Shown here: positions 19,003-27,622 of the stretch, piece by piece
Numbering within the stretch: position 1 is the first letter of the stretch
How the letters are laid out: every line of letters starts with the position of its first letter
NCBI RefSeq assembly: GCF_015207665.1
Contig: NZ_JADEWL010000035.1
Coordinates: forward strand, 1 to 50,711
Length of the DNA stretch: 50,711 nt
Reading direction: 5' to 3'
Source: Plectonema cf. radiosum LEGE 06105
Lineage (GTDB): Bacteria > Cyanobacteriota > Cyanobacteriia > Cyanobacteriales > Nostocaceae
Notes under the pieces: generated by a model
What the model was told of the DNA's origin: nothing
The model's input: only the letters and a program-made list of their open reading frames with translations
The model's database searches: none
Translations under genes and position numbers: made by a program

Positions 19003-19377
19003 TTAAATTTTGGACTTTGGATGTTGGGATTTAATACGTAAAGTTTTAATAGATGCAACAGTCATTGCTAAAATCTCGCTAGTTTCCGACATCAAGTTAG
19101 TTAATTTTTCTTGTGGGATTAAAGCTGATTCAACAATCAGTTCCATCCAGTAAAGACTTTCATCTGCTTCTTCTTCAACCAAGCTCAATTTGGCAATAAT
19201 ATCGGCAGTTGATTTAGCCCGACAAGCTGAACGGTAATTAGCACCTACAGAAGTTGCCGAACGAATTAATTGCTTGCTAATAATTTGAGCAGTTAAGTTA
19301 TGGGGAAGTGCTTCTATTAAACGGATTACTCGCAACGCTAGCTGCTTAGTTCTCCTCTTGAATTCCACCTCATTCAT
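19003..19377 (-). CDS. four-helix-bundle protein (S23 / 23S rRNA intervening-sequence family)
   Basis: The 124-residue product matches the family pattern: a first helix RRTKQLALRVIRLIEALP, the conserved ISKQLIRSATSVGANYRSA turn, AKLSLVEEEADESLYWMELI, and a final helix with SETSEILAMTVASIKTL. The family was first seen in intervening sequences of 23S rRNA genes. It occurs widely as stand-alone genes of unknown role, and the Avd accessory protein of diversity-generating retroelements has the same fold. No reverse transcriptase or variable repeat is nearby. It is inserted co-directionally between pixJ and pixL, with heptamer arrays on both sides and its last codons in heptamer-like sequence. A role in phototaxis is not implied. 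Confidence 0.85.
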   Translation of the reverse strand: MNEVEFKRRTKQLALRVIRLIEALPHNLTAQIISKQLIRSATSVGANYRSACRAKSTADIIAKLSLVEEEADESLYWMELIVESALIPQEKLTNLMSETSEILAMTVASIKTLRIKSQHPKSKI

Positions 19378-19410
19378 AATCCAAAATCTAAAATCTAAAA
19401 TCTAAAATTC
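19378..19410. repeat. right border of the cassette: inverted heptamer array
   Basis: CCAAAATCTAAAATCTAAAA units stand between the start of the four-helix-bundle gene and the end of pixJ. They are the reverse complement of the heptamers at 18846-18880. The pixJ stop codon overlaps the last unit. Confidence 0.65.
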
Positions 19411-22400
19411 AATTGACTTTAAACTTACTTACACTTGCTAACAATTCCTGTCCCATTTCAGATAACTGTTGGAAGACTACGGCAATGTTGTTAGTTTCGG
19501 TGGAAGTTCTTTCGGAAATCTCGGCTACATCTTTCATGGATGCTGTGGCGGATACTGATTGCACCATTTGGGTTTGGGTTGCATCGGTAATTCTTTGGAG
19601 TAATTCGCTGATTTCGGCAGTTGCATCAACAATGTCGTTGAGGTTCTGTCTGGTTTCGTTGACTAAATTGGTACCTTCTACTACTTGCTGAATACCTGTT
19701 TCCATTGCTACTGCTACTTCACTGGTTTCTTCTTGGATTTCTTGGACTAGTTTTTCAATTTCGATGGTTGCTGCTGCTGATTGACGAGATAAAGAGCGTA
19801 CTTCATCGGCTACTACTGCAAAGCCTTTACCATATTCACCTGCACGGGTTGCTTCAATTGCTGCGTTCAAAGCTAGTACGTTGGTTTGAGTTGCAAAGTT
19901 GCTGATTAAGTTTACTACCTTGGAAATTTTCTGGGAGGATTCACTCAGACGTTTAATCTTTTTACTGGTTTGAGCAACTGTTTCGCGGATTGCTTGAATC
20001 GCTTCTACAGTCATATTCATGGCTGCATCGCCGGAATCTACGGTTTGGTTGGCTTTTTGGACTGCAATTTGTACTGATTCGGCATTTGATACTACCTCTT
20101 GAGTAGAATCAACCATCTGTTGAATTTCGGTTAAAGAGCCGCTAATTTCTCTTGACTGTTGTTGTGCTAATTCTGTTAATCCAGTCAGGGATAGGTTGCT
20201 TTGCACGGAAGTTTCCGCAACTTGTTGGGCGGCTGCTTGTACTTGCAGAACAATTTGCCGCAATGCTTGTAGAGTATTGTTATAAGCATCAGCGATGGTA
20301 CCTAGTTCATCTTCAGTAATCGGCGCACGTACTGTTAAATCGCCGTTTAAAGCAGGTCTAACTGCTGCTAAAAGTTCCATGGCTCCTTTTTGCAAAGACT
20401 CTCTAGCTTGCTTCTCTCGTGCTGCTGCTTGTGCTACTTGTGAAGATTGTGTTTGTAATTGTTGCAGGAATTCAGCTTGTTGTAGGGCTACACTTAATTG
20501 ATTGGCAATTTGGGTCAACAAGTTAACTTCTGTGTCTTCCCATTGGCGAGGAGCGTCATTCTGATAAGCTGCGAGCATTCCCCAAAGTTTTTGTCCTTGA
20601 TGAATGGGGACAATAGCATAAGCTTTACATTGATATTGCTCTAATACCTGAAGATAACACTCGTTAAATCCTCTGGCGTATATATCAGACACAACATAAG
20701 CTTGATTATCAGTAATATTACCAGCTAAAGAACTTTGTAAGTAAGGGTCAGCAGTACTTTTATCGACTTCGCTATTTTTGAACAAAGTTCGCATTCGACT
20801 ACAGCTATTAATACTTTCTTGTAAGCGTTGAATGTGATGTTGTCTCTCTACTAAGGGGAGCCAACCGGGACTTACAGATTCGGAAACAAATTCCCCGCTG
20901 TAGTCTGGATTGAGTCGATATACTGCGACGCGATCAGTATTTAATAGCGCTCGCACTTCTTGAGTAGTAGTTAAAAAGATACTCTCCATATCGAGAGATT
21001 GCCGAATTTTGTCAATCACTTTGGCTACAGTGCGATCGCGTTGCACGGCTTTAGCCATTTTTTCAGATTGCTGCTGATATTTATCTAATGTTTGTGTCTG
21101 TTGCATTGCGACAGCGAGCAATACGGCAATTTGTTCCATTGCGCTGATTTCAAATTCCTCCCAGTGACGAGTTCCGGAATGTTGATAAGTCGCTAGCAAT
21201 CCCCAAAGTTTATCACCTTGAAAGATGGGAACGGTAAGATAAGCTTTAGCTTCAAATTGTTCTAATAATTCCATGTAGCAAGGAGGGAACCCTGCTTTTT
21301 CTACATCATCAACAACGAAACTGGTTTTTTGTTTGTAGCGACCACCTTGATTGTCTTGAATATAAGTATCCTTTTCTTTATATACTGAAGCAAGGCTGCG
21401 GATAGAGTCGCAATGACCGTTCTCTTTCAATAAAGCTTGGTCAATTTCTTTTTCTATAAAAGGTTTCCAGTTTTTACCGATAGATTCTACAATAAATTCA
21501 CCGCTCCAATCCTGATTAAAGCGATAAACAACAGTACGATCTGCTTCCAATAAGCGACGGACTTCGTAAGCAGTTGTTTGCAGAATTTGACTAAATTGTG
21601 AAGAATCTGTACCTTTTTGTGTGAGCCCTTCTCCAATTTTGCGAGTCAGAATAATTAGACTTTGCTGACGTTCCGCTGTTTTCGCTAATTTTCGCGATTG
21701 CTCTTCAGTTTGCTCTAAGAATTCTGCTTGGGATACAGCTACACCTAAGTTAATTGCAATTTGGCGCAACAATTTAACTTGCTCTTCTTGCCATTTATAG
21801 ATATCAGCGTTTTGATAAGCACCTAGTAAACCCCATAATTTCTGTCCTGAAAACACTGGAGCAATTACGTAGGCTCTGACTTGAAACTGTTCCAAAATTT
21901 CTATATGACAAGGAGCATGATTCATTTCATAGATATCATTTACTACCAAGGTTTCATGCTGACGATAACGTCCTCCTTGAGTTTCTTGTAAATGAGTATC
22001 TTCCCAGACAGTTTTAATACCAGCACCAACCAGAGGAACCCAACCATTAGCCACAGATTCAGCGATAAATTCCCCGCTCCAATCAGGATTAAAGCGATAA
22101 ACAGCTAAACGATCGCATTGAATTAATTGACGGACATCCTGGGTAGTAGTACGGAACAGCTTATCAAGACTAGAGGCTGACTGAATCTTTTCAATTACTT
22201 TTGAGATCGATTTAAACTCTTGTGATTGCTGCTGTAATTTTCTTTGCAACTCAAAATTTTGCAATTTATGAGAAAATTCAGCAGTTACTTGAGTTAACAA
22301 GCTAATTTCCCATTCTTCCCACTGACGTGGTGTTTTACAACTGTGTATCCCCAGTAATCCCCAGATTTCACCTGCAACTAAAATTGGAATGGTTAAACTA

Positions 22401-22858
22401 GCTGTAACTTGGAATTTTTCTAACAACTGAGCTTTGTAAGCCGTCAGTTCAATTTCTTTAATATCCTTGATACTCAGAGATTCTACATATTCTTCTCTTG
22501 CGTCTAAACCAAAAATCATAGTCGGGAGAATTTCATCCTTGGTAGGTGTCCAACCCTGACTCATTGATTCTCCAATAACGATACCTGATGATGATGAATC
22601 AAAACGATAAATCAACACGCGATCGCTTTTTATTTTCTTTCTAACTGCTGCGGTTGTAACTTTTACTAATTCTTCTAATTCTTTTAGTTGACGAATTTGA
22701 TCAACAATTGACGATAAATGTATTCGCCAATTTTTAAATTGCTGCTCGATATTTTTTAAATTAGAAACTTGTTGATTGAATTCGCTGACTTTATCAGACT
22801 TTTCAATATTATCGAAATGATGTCCGTTTTCGGTATTTTCTTGATATGCGCTGGTCAT
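19409..22858 (-). CDS. pixJ: methyl-accepting phototaxis receptor with four GAF domains (PixJ type)
   Basis: PixJ proteins are light receptors that control a CheA-like kinase. This 1149-residue protein has four GAF domains (about 57-200, 230-380, 420-590, 625-800), a HAMP segment (about 825-875) and a methyl-accepting signalling domain whose hairpin tip is at about 1007-1031 ([19 protein letters not shown]). GAF2 carries the red/green cyanobacteriochrome marks: [14 protein letters not shown] (Trp285) and the bilin-binding Cys317-His318 in [11 protein letters not shown], with no DXCF cysteine. GAF3 and GAF4 keep the cysteine but have Tyr in place of His (Cys527-Tyr528, Cys734-Tyr735); GAF1 has none. 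The layout equals that described for Anabaena PixJ. No membrane helix is obvious, so it may be a soluble or array-bound receptor. Confidence 0.92.
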   Translation of the reverse strand: MTSAYQENTENGHHFDNIEKSDKVSEFNQQVSNLKNIEQQFKNWRIHLSSIVDQIRQLKELEELVKVTTAAVRKKIKSDRVLIYRFDSSSSGIVIGESMSQGWTPTKDEILPTMIFGLDAREEYVESLSIKDIKEIELTAYKAQLLEKFQVTASLTIPILVAGEIWGLLGIHSCKTPRQWEEWEISLLTQVTAEFSHKLQNFELQRKLQQQSQEFKSISKVIEKIQSASSLDKLFRTTTQDVRQLIQCDRLAVYRFNPDWSGEFIAESVANGWVPLVGAGIKTVWEDTHLQETQGGRYRQHETLVVNDIYEMNHAPCHIEILEQFQVRAYVIAPVFSGQKLWGLLGAYQNADIYKWQEEQVKLLRQIAINLGVAVSQAEFLEQTEEQSRKLAKTAERQQSLIILTRKIGEGLTQKGTDSSQFSQILQTTAYEVRRLLEADRTVVYRFNQDWSGEFIVESIGKNWKPFIEKEIDQALLKENGHCDSIRSLASVYKEKDTYIQDNQGGRYKQKTSFVVDDVEKAGFPPCYMELLEQFEAKAYLTVPIFQGDKLWGLLATYQHSGTRHWEEFEISAMEQIAVLLAVAMQQTQTLDKYQQQSEKMAKAVQRDRTVAKVIDKIRQSLDMESIFLTTTQEVRALLNTDRVAVYRLNPDYSGEFVSESVSPGWLPLVERQHHIQRLQESINSCSRMRTLFKNSEVDKSTADPYLQSSLAGNITDNQAYVVSDIYARGFNECYLQVLEQYQCKAYAIVPIHQGQKLWGMLAAYQNDAPRQWEDTEVNLLTQIANQLSVALQQAEFLQQLQTQSSQVAQAAAREKQARESLQKGAMELLAAVRPALNGDLTVRAPITEDELGTIADAYNNTLQALRQIVLQVQAAAQQVAETSVQSNLSLTGLTELAQQQSREISGSLTEIQQMVDSTQEVVSNAESVQIAVQKANQTVDSGDAAMNMTVEAIQAIRETVAQTSKKIKRLSESSQKISKVVNLISNFATQTNVLALNAAIEATRAGEYGKGFAVVADEVRSLSRQSAAATIEIEKLVQEIQEETSEVAVAMETGIQQVVEGTNLVNETRQNLNDIVDATAEISELLQRITDATQTQMVQSVSATASMKDVAEISERTSTETNNIAVVFQQLSEMGQELLASVSKFKVN

Positions 22859-22927
22859 TGGAGGTACCTAAAATATTTATATTTGTTATGGGTAATGGAA
22901 AAATATTATTTTTATGGCTATTGGCTA

Positions 22928-23401
22928 TTAATTATGAATTGACCATAAAGGAGATTGAATAATCGCAGACGCATCTAAGTTGACAATCATTTCTTCTGAA
23001 GAATTAATAAAATATCCTTGTACAAAAGGAGCAACTTCTTGAGAAACTAATTCGGTTGATGGTGGTTTCATTTGTTCTAAACTAAACTCTTCGATATCCA
23101 TAATTTGCCGCACCAATAATCCCAAGGATTTACCTTCTTTCTCCAATACAATTGTCATCATTTTTGAAACAAAATTACTGCCATCAGAACAAGGTAAGTA
23201 ACCTAGCATTGCTTCTAAATCAATTAACCAAAGCATCTCACCGCGCCAATTATAAATGCCAAATACACAGCTTGGCATTTGGGGAACGCAGCAGACTTCA
23301 TTCAAGGATACAGGTAAAATTTCTGTCACGTTTTGCAATGAAATAATTGCTGTATTTTGTATACCCAAGTTAAAGCTTAAAAACTTTTCTGAACTGTCCA
23401 A
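22928..23401 (-). CDS. pixI: CheW-like adaptor (PixI type)
   Basis: CheW adaptors couple receptors to the CheA kinase in the signalling array. The 157-residue product is a single CheW domain with QNTAIISLQNVTEILP at the start, the GIYNWRGEMLWLIDLEAMLGY core and LGLLVRQIMDIEEF. It lies between the CheY-like gene (127 bp upstream) and the receptor gene (69 bp downstream), the order known from the Synechocystis pixGHIJL cluster. It should bind both PixJ and the CheW-like domain of PixL. Confidence 0.9.
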   Translation of the reverse strand: MDSSEKFLSFNLGIQNTAIISLQNVTEILPVSLNEVCCVPQMPSCVFGIYNWRGEMLWLIDLEAMLGYLPCSDGSNFVSKMMTIVLEKEGKSLGLLVRQIMDIEEFSLEQMKPPSTELVSQEVAPFVQGYFINSSEEMIVNLDASAIIQSPLWSIHN

Positions 23402-23528
23402 GATGATTGTTCCTTATACAGGTTTATTTCTATGTTTTAAAGGAGAGTTATTAACTTTTAACGGGGAAAAGTTGAGAGTACGGGAGCTTCTTATTCCCTA
23501 TTCCCTACTCCCTTTTATTCCTAATCAA

Positions 23529-23891
23529 CTATTTATTCAATTTTTGTAGAACTCCTTCTAATTCTTCCTTTTGTACCGGCTTAGAAAGATAAGCATCAGC
23601 ACCTAACATATCACCCCACATTTTATCTACATCAGTATTTTTTGTAGAACAGAAAACCACTGGAATAGTTTTGGTATTAGGATTATTTTTCAGTTCTCTG
23701 CAAATTTCAAAACCGCTTTTTCCAGGTAAAATTACATCCAGAAATATCAGATCAGGTTTATTTTGAGTGATTTTTTCTTGAGCCTCTTCACTACTTGTTG
23801 CTCCCATGACGCTGTAGCCTGCTTGCTCTAAATAACGGCTAATCACCTGCATATCAGTTAAACCGTCTTCAACAACCAAAATCGTACTCAT
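23529..23891 (-). CDS. pixH: CheY-like response regulator (PixH type)
   Basis: This is a stand-alone receiver domain of 120 residues. The acidic pocket is VVED near the start, the phosphorylation site is Asp52 in LIFLDVILP, and the C-terminal lysine lies in LSKP. The stretch DKMWGDMLGADAYLSKP is typical of the PixH/PilH branch rather than of flagellar CheY. It would accept phosphate from PixL and act on type IV pilus motors. It is transcribed with pixG upstream (195 bp) and pixI downstream. Confidence 0.9.
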   Translation of the reverse strand: MSTILVVEDGLTDMQVISRYLEQAGYSVMGATSSEEAQEKITQNKPDLIFLDVILPGKSGFEICRELKNNPNTKTIPVVFCSTKNTDVDKMWGDMLGADAYLSKPVQKEELEGVLQKLNK

Positions 23892-24086
23892 AGCGATTAC
23901 CTATCAAATTTATTTAACAACAGAAAAAAACGGCTATTGAGCATTTAAATTAGATATTTTCCTCTTGGACTTTATCTAATTTTCATGCATATAAAGTTAA
24001 TTAAGCTTCAGTGTAAATACTTATGCTTGACTCGAAGGAGATTTAATAAATAGGCTAAAAGAATGTTGCTTATAAAAACAAATAAA

Positions 24087-25307
24087 TTAAGAATGTCCAA
24101 ATGACATTTGTGCATTTAAATTACCCTTAGCACTAGTCGGTGATTGAGGCTGTATATACTTACGAATTACTCCCAGTACTTTATCGGCAACTACAGGCTT
24201 GGTAATAAAATCCGTGGAACCAACTACCTTGGCACGAACTCGGTCAAACAATCCATCACTGCCCGTAAGAATAATTACTGGTGTGTTTGTAAAAACTGAA
24301 ATCCGGCGCAATTGAGCGCAAATCTCGTAACCACTAGCAACTGGCATCACCAAATCTAAGAAAATTAAGTCTGGTTTATTTTCAATCAAAACTGGTAAAG
24401 CCTGCACGGGGTCTTGAATTTTAATAAACCTTAGTCCTTGAGGAACAAGAATTTGTTCGAGCATCTGACAGACTTGAGGACTATCATCTACACAAGCTAT
24501 CAATAGACCACTAGGTGGTTCCGGTTCCGGTTCCACTATCGGTATATTTTGACTCTCACCTATTTTGAAGGGCAAATCGGGGACTTTGATCAGTTCGACG
24601 ATTCCTTTGAGGACGTAAGGTAGTAATGAACGAGCTATAGGTAAGGGACTTTGCTTCATTTTGACGGCTAAATCCCGCAGGGTGTATTTCCCGTTCATCA
24701 AATTCACAAAGTTTTTGTAGACAGCTGGACTTACCATTTGCTGTAACTGTTCGGCTCTGCGGAGAATTGGAGCCAAATCGGGAGAAAAATTTGCCAAACC
24801 GGCTTCAGACCAATTTTTCCAACTGTCTTCCATGAACTTCAGAGACATATCTGCACTTGTAAAGCTCATCGGCGCTTCCAATATCACATCAGCACTGCGA
24901 TCGCACTGAATTTGATTAAAATGTGCTTGTTGAGCTAAATCAAACAGCAGCTCTGCGATAGTTCTTTCTACAACAGAGTTAATATACTCGCGCTTGATTT
25001 TCTGCTTTTCATGTAAAATTTCCAGCAGTCTATAATCCCAATAATCATTTGAGATTGATATTTCTGTGGAATTTAACTCCATATTGTCAATATCAATATC
25101 CGGGCAATGTTGAGTCATGTGTCTGCGCCAGCGTCGGAAGGGATGGGTCCCTCCAGTTGCCCAAACTATACGACCCAATCGGTAGTAAAAAACCCATTTA
25201 TTCCCTTTGGAACTTTTGATGTTTAATTTGCCACTGTATTGTAATCGAGTACAAGTTTTAAATTCATCGAGCAATTGACTCGATACCATCATTTCCGGAT
25301 GGCTCAT
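24087..25307 (-). CDS. pixG: PatA-type response regulator, PATAN plus receiver (PixG type)
   Basis: The 406-residue protein has an N-terminal PATAN region (about residues 1-125) followed by an alpha-helical middle and a C-terminal receiver domain from about 267. The latter has CVDDS, the phosphorylation site Asp318 in LIFLDLVMP, and the TKP lysine. PATAN regulators replace the DNA-binding output with protein interactions and in Synechocystis help set the direction of pilus-driven movement. It is the first gene of the cluster. About 560 bp without a gene lies upstream and should contain the operon promoter. Confidence 0.9.
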   Translation of the reverse strand: MSHPEMMVSSQLLDEFKTCTRLQYSGKLNIKSSKGNKWVFYYRLGRIVWATGGTHPFRRWRRHMTQHCPDIDIDNMELNSTEISISNDYWDYRLLEILHEKQKIKREYINSVVERTIAELLFDLAQQAHFNQIQCDRSADVILEAPMSFTSADMSLKFMEDSWKNWSEAGLANFSPDLAPILRRAEQLQQMVSPAVYKNFVNLMNGKYTLRDLAVKMKQSPLPIARSLLPYVLKGIVELIKVPDLPFKIGESQNIPIVEPEPEPPSGLLIACVDDSPQVCQMLEQILVPQGLRFIKIQDPVQALPVLIENKPDLIFLDLVMPVASGYEICAQLRRISVFTNTPVIILTGSDGLFDRVRAKVVGSTDFITKPVVADKVLGVIRKYIQPQSPTSAKGNLNAQMSFGHS

Positions 25308-25864
25308 ACTTTATTCCCTTTGTTAATAGGTCTTCCCTTAAAAGTCCAAAATAGCTATACAGCTATTCAGGAGATACTTGATTGAATGGAATCCAATAAG
25401 CAAACCGACTCCGGATAGCGACCCTAATTTGATGTAGTGGTTAATAACGTTTCTTGTTTAAGACCGAGAACATTTACAATATACATTTATAGGAATATAG
25501 AAAAATTCTATTCATAGAATTTCTATCTTATTTTATATATTTGTTAACATTCCACTAATCATTTCAAGAATTGCTATACCCCAATACGAGGATGCACCCA
25601 ATAGTTACATATAATTTTAGACTCTTCACAGTATAATAAAATCCGTGTTTATTCTGATTTTGTTTTTTTGGGATTCTCTTGTTTGTACGGATTTTAGCTT
25701 ACATTATCAATTAAATTGTTTACCAAAGATTATCAATTATATTGTGATATTTTTGGATTTATAGTAAGTAATAGCACGTAAAAAATCTCGTTTTATCTGG
25801 TTTTATAGATAATTAAAATTGAGAGACGTGAAATTTCACGTCTCTACAAGCGGTTGCAACAAAT
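25308..25864. other. intergenic region between murQ and the pix operon
   Basis: AT-rich DNA that must contain the pix promoter. Near the murQ stop it holds a perfect 24-bp palindrome, AGAGACGTGAAA / TTTCACGTCTCT (25822-25845), a member of the TAGAGACG family. ATTATCAATTA occurs twice (about 25705 and 25731). No gene is seen. Confidence 0.5.
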
Positions 25865-26773
25865 TTAATTTTCTGCTTGAATTGCTTCTCTGAGATTTCC
25901 TTGATGCTGCAAGAGCAGTTTATCGGCTTGTTCTTTGTCCAAACCTGTTTCGTGCATCAAAACTGCTAATTTTACCCATTTGCCGCTACGTTCTAGTAAA
26001 ATGTCAGCAGTTTCACGACTCAAAGAAGTTAAATCTTGCAAAATTCGTAAAGCGCGATCGCGTAACTTTTGATTTGTGACTGCGACATCTACCATGCGAT
26101 TACCGTACACTTTACCAAGTTTTACCATTACGCCGGTAGAAAGTATATTTAATGCTAATTTGGTGGCTGTACCGGCTTTCAGACGAGTGGAACCAGCTAG
26201 TATTTCTGGCCCTGTAAGCAAACGAATATCAACGTCTACTTGGATACTGACTTGCTCCGATGGAACGCAAGCGATAAATATTGTGGTAGCACCACGGCTG
26301 TTAGCTGCGTTTATCGCACCGTGGACAAAGGGAGTGGTTCCACCTGCGGTAATACCTACGACGACATCAAGCTGAGTAATTTCTCGTTGAGCGATTGTAG
26401 CTGCACCGTCTTCAGCGCGGTCTTCTAAGTCTTCAGAACTACGTACTAATGCACCAGCACCACCAGCAATTATACCTTGGACTAGTTCGGGAGGAGTACA
26501 AAAAGTCGGCGGACATTCAGCAGCATCTAATACACCCAATCTACCGGAAGTACCCGCACCTACGTAAAACAAGCGTCCACCTTTTTGAAGACTTTGGGCT
26601 GTCAAATCAATCGCTTTTGCTAAGTCTTGTTTTGCCGCAGCTACCGCAGCAACAGCTTTTGCGTCTTCACGATTAAACAGTTCGACAAATTCGACGCTAG
26701 TTAATTGGTCTAAATTTAGACTATCGGGATTAACTTGTTCGGTTAGTAAGTGTCCGCGCTCTTGCAATGCCAT
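25865..26773 (-). CDS. murQ: N-acetylmuramic acid 6-phosphate etherase
   Basis: MurQ cleaves the lactyl ether of MurNAc 6-phosphate to give GlcNAc 6-phosphate and D-lactate, a step in peptidoglycan recycling. The 302-residue protein has the SIS-domain signature FYVGAGTSGRLGVLDAAECP near residues 65-85, VVGITAGGTTPFVHGAI, and the TRLKAGTATKLALNILST block, with the C-terminal helical domain typical of the family. The DUF3110 gene lies 77 bp upstream on the same strand. A short hairpin made of CAAATGAC repeats (26803-26833) is between them. A MurNAc 6-phosphate phosphotransferase system is not visible here. Confidence 0.95.
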   Translation of the reverse strand: MALQERGHLLTEQVNPDSLNLDQLTSVEFVELFNREDAKAVAAVAAAKQDLAKAIDLTAQSLQKGGRLFYVGAGTSGRLGVLDAAECPPTFCTPPELVQGIIAGGAGALVRSSEDLEDRAEDGAATIAQREITQLDVVVGITAGGTTPFVHGAINAANSRGATTIFIACVPSEQVSIQVDVDIRLLTGPEILAGSTRLKAGTATKLALNILSTGVMVKLGKVYGNRMVDVAVTNQKLRDRALRILQDLTSLSRETADILLERSGKWVKLAVLMHETGLDKEQADKLLLQHQGNLREAIQAEN

Positions 26774-26802
26774 GTGTTTTTTATCCTTGATTTATTGTCA
26801 TT

Positions 26803-26833
26803 GTCATTTGCCCTTCGTCCGAGGACAAATGAC
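26803..26833. repeat. CAAATGAC inverted repeat
   Basis: GTCATTTG (26803-26810) pairs with CAAATGAC (26826-26833) around a GTCC-rich loop, with a second CAAATGAC unit following. No T-run on the minus-strand side supports termination. Confidence 0.5.
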
Positions 26834-26850
26834 AAATGACCAATCAATTT

Positions 26851-27243
26851 TTACAGTAATCCTTCCAGTTTGCGACGGATATTGTCTAGTTCGGAATTTG
26901 ACATTTCTCCTTTTTCTTCGGCTTTTGGTTCGCTGAAAGTTGAACCTGCTTCATTCCAATCTGTTTGATCGACGTTTTGTTCTGGAGGAACAACTAAATC
27001 ACCGTCGGTAGGAACGAGTTCGTAATCATAATCAGCACTTTCGCAAAAACGCTCTATTTCTGACCTATCCATTGGTTCGACTGCGGGAGAAGGAAAATCT
27101 TGGGCTTCGAGCATTAACGCAAAACGTGTAGCATCGTCTTCGGATTCAAACATCAACACCTTATTGCGATCGCCAATCCGGACTGTATGAATTCCCTCAT
27201 TTTCTGTACGGGCATTAAAGAGTAACACAAAAACGCGCCCCAT
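26851..27243 (-). CDS. DUF3110-domain protein
   Basis: The 130-residue product shows the DUF3110 pattern at the N-terminus: RVFVLLFNARTENEGIHT, then DRNKVLMFESEDDATRFALML and a LEAQDFPSPAVEPM segment. This family occurs in cyanobacteria and plants and has no known activity. The C-terminal 40 residues are acidic and probably disordered. No signal peptide or membrane segment is present. It is transcribed away from the large TamB-like gene and towards murQ. Confidence 0.85.
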   Translation of the reverse strand: MGRVFVLLFNARTENEGIHTVRIGDRNKVLMFESEDDATRFALMLEAQDFPSPAVEPMDRSEIERFCESADYDYELVPTDGDLVVPPEQNVDQTDWNEAGSTFSEPKAEEKGEMSNSELDNIRRKLEGLL

Positions 27244-27622
27244 CTGTAATCACCTGTCCTTTTGTTTGGGTTCTATCTATATTAAAGTTCGTAGGATGCA
27301 CTTGAGGAAATTTTTAGATAATAATTCTCCCTTTCTTAAGATTTTCCTGAATGCACTTTTATTTTGGCGCTAATATCAACAGGTATACAAATATTTATTG
27401 CTTTAACCCCGGTAACGTTTCAATTTTAATTGTGTGGCGCAGGATTGTTTGAAATTATTGCTACAACTGGGTTAAACCAATTTTGTTGTTTTTTAAAATT
27501 CAAATTCGAGACTTTTTCGGTTTTGAGTCGGAAAGTTATCCTTATATAAATCACTGTAAGCTACGCGCTAGCTAGTTTACTTATGTATTTGTTGCATCGG
27601 CTACAGTCAGAAGTAATATAAA
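27244..27622. other. divergent intergenic region before the TamB-like gene
   Basis: These 379 bp must hold promoters for the DUF3110/murQ genes and for the TamB-like gene. I could not fix a clear promoter or operator by eye. No gene is seen. Confidence 0.4.

Noticed and set aside
19003-19377. diversity-generating retroelement
   Set aside because: Only the four-helix-bundle protein is present; there is no reverse transcriptase, template repeat or variable repeat in the window.
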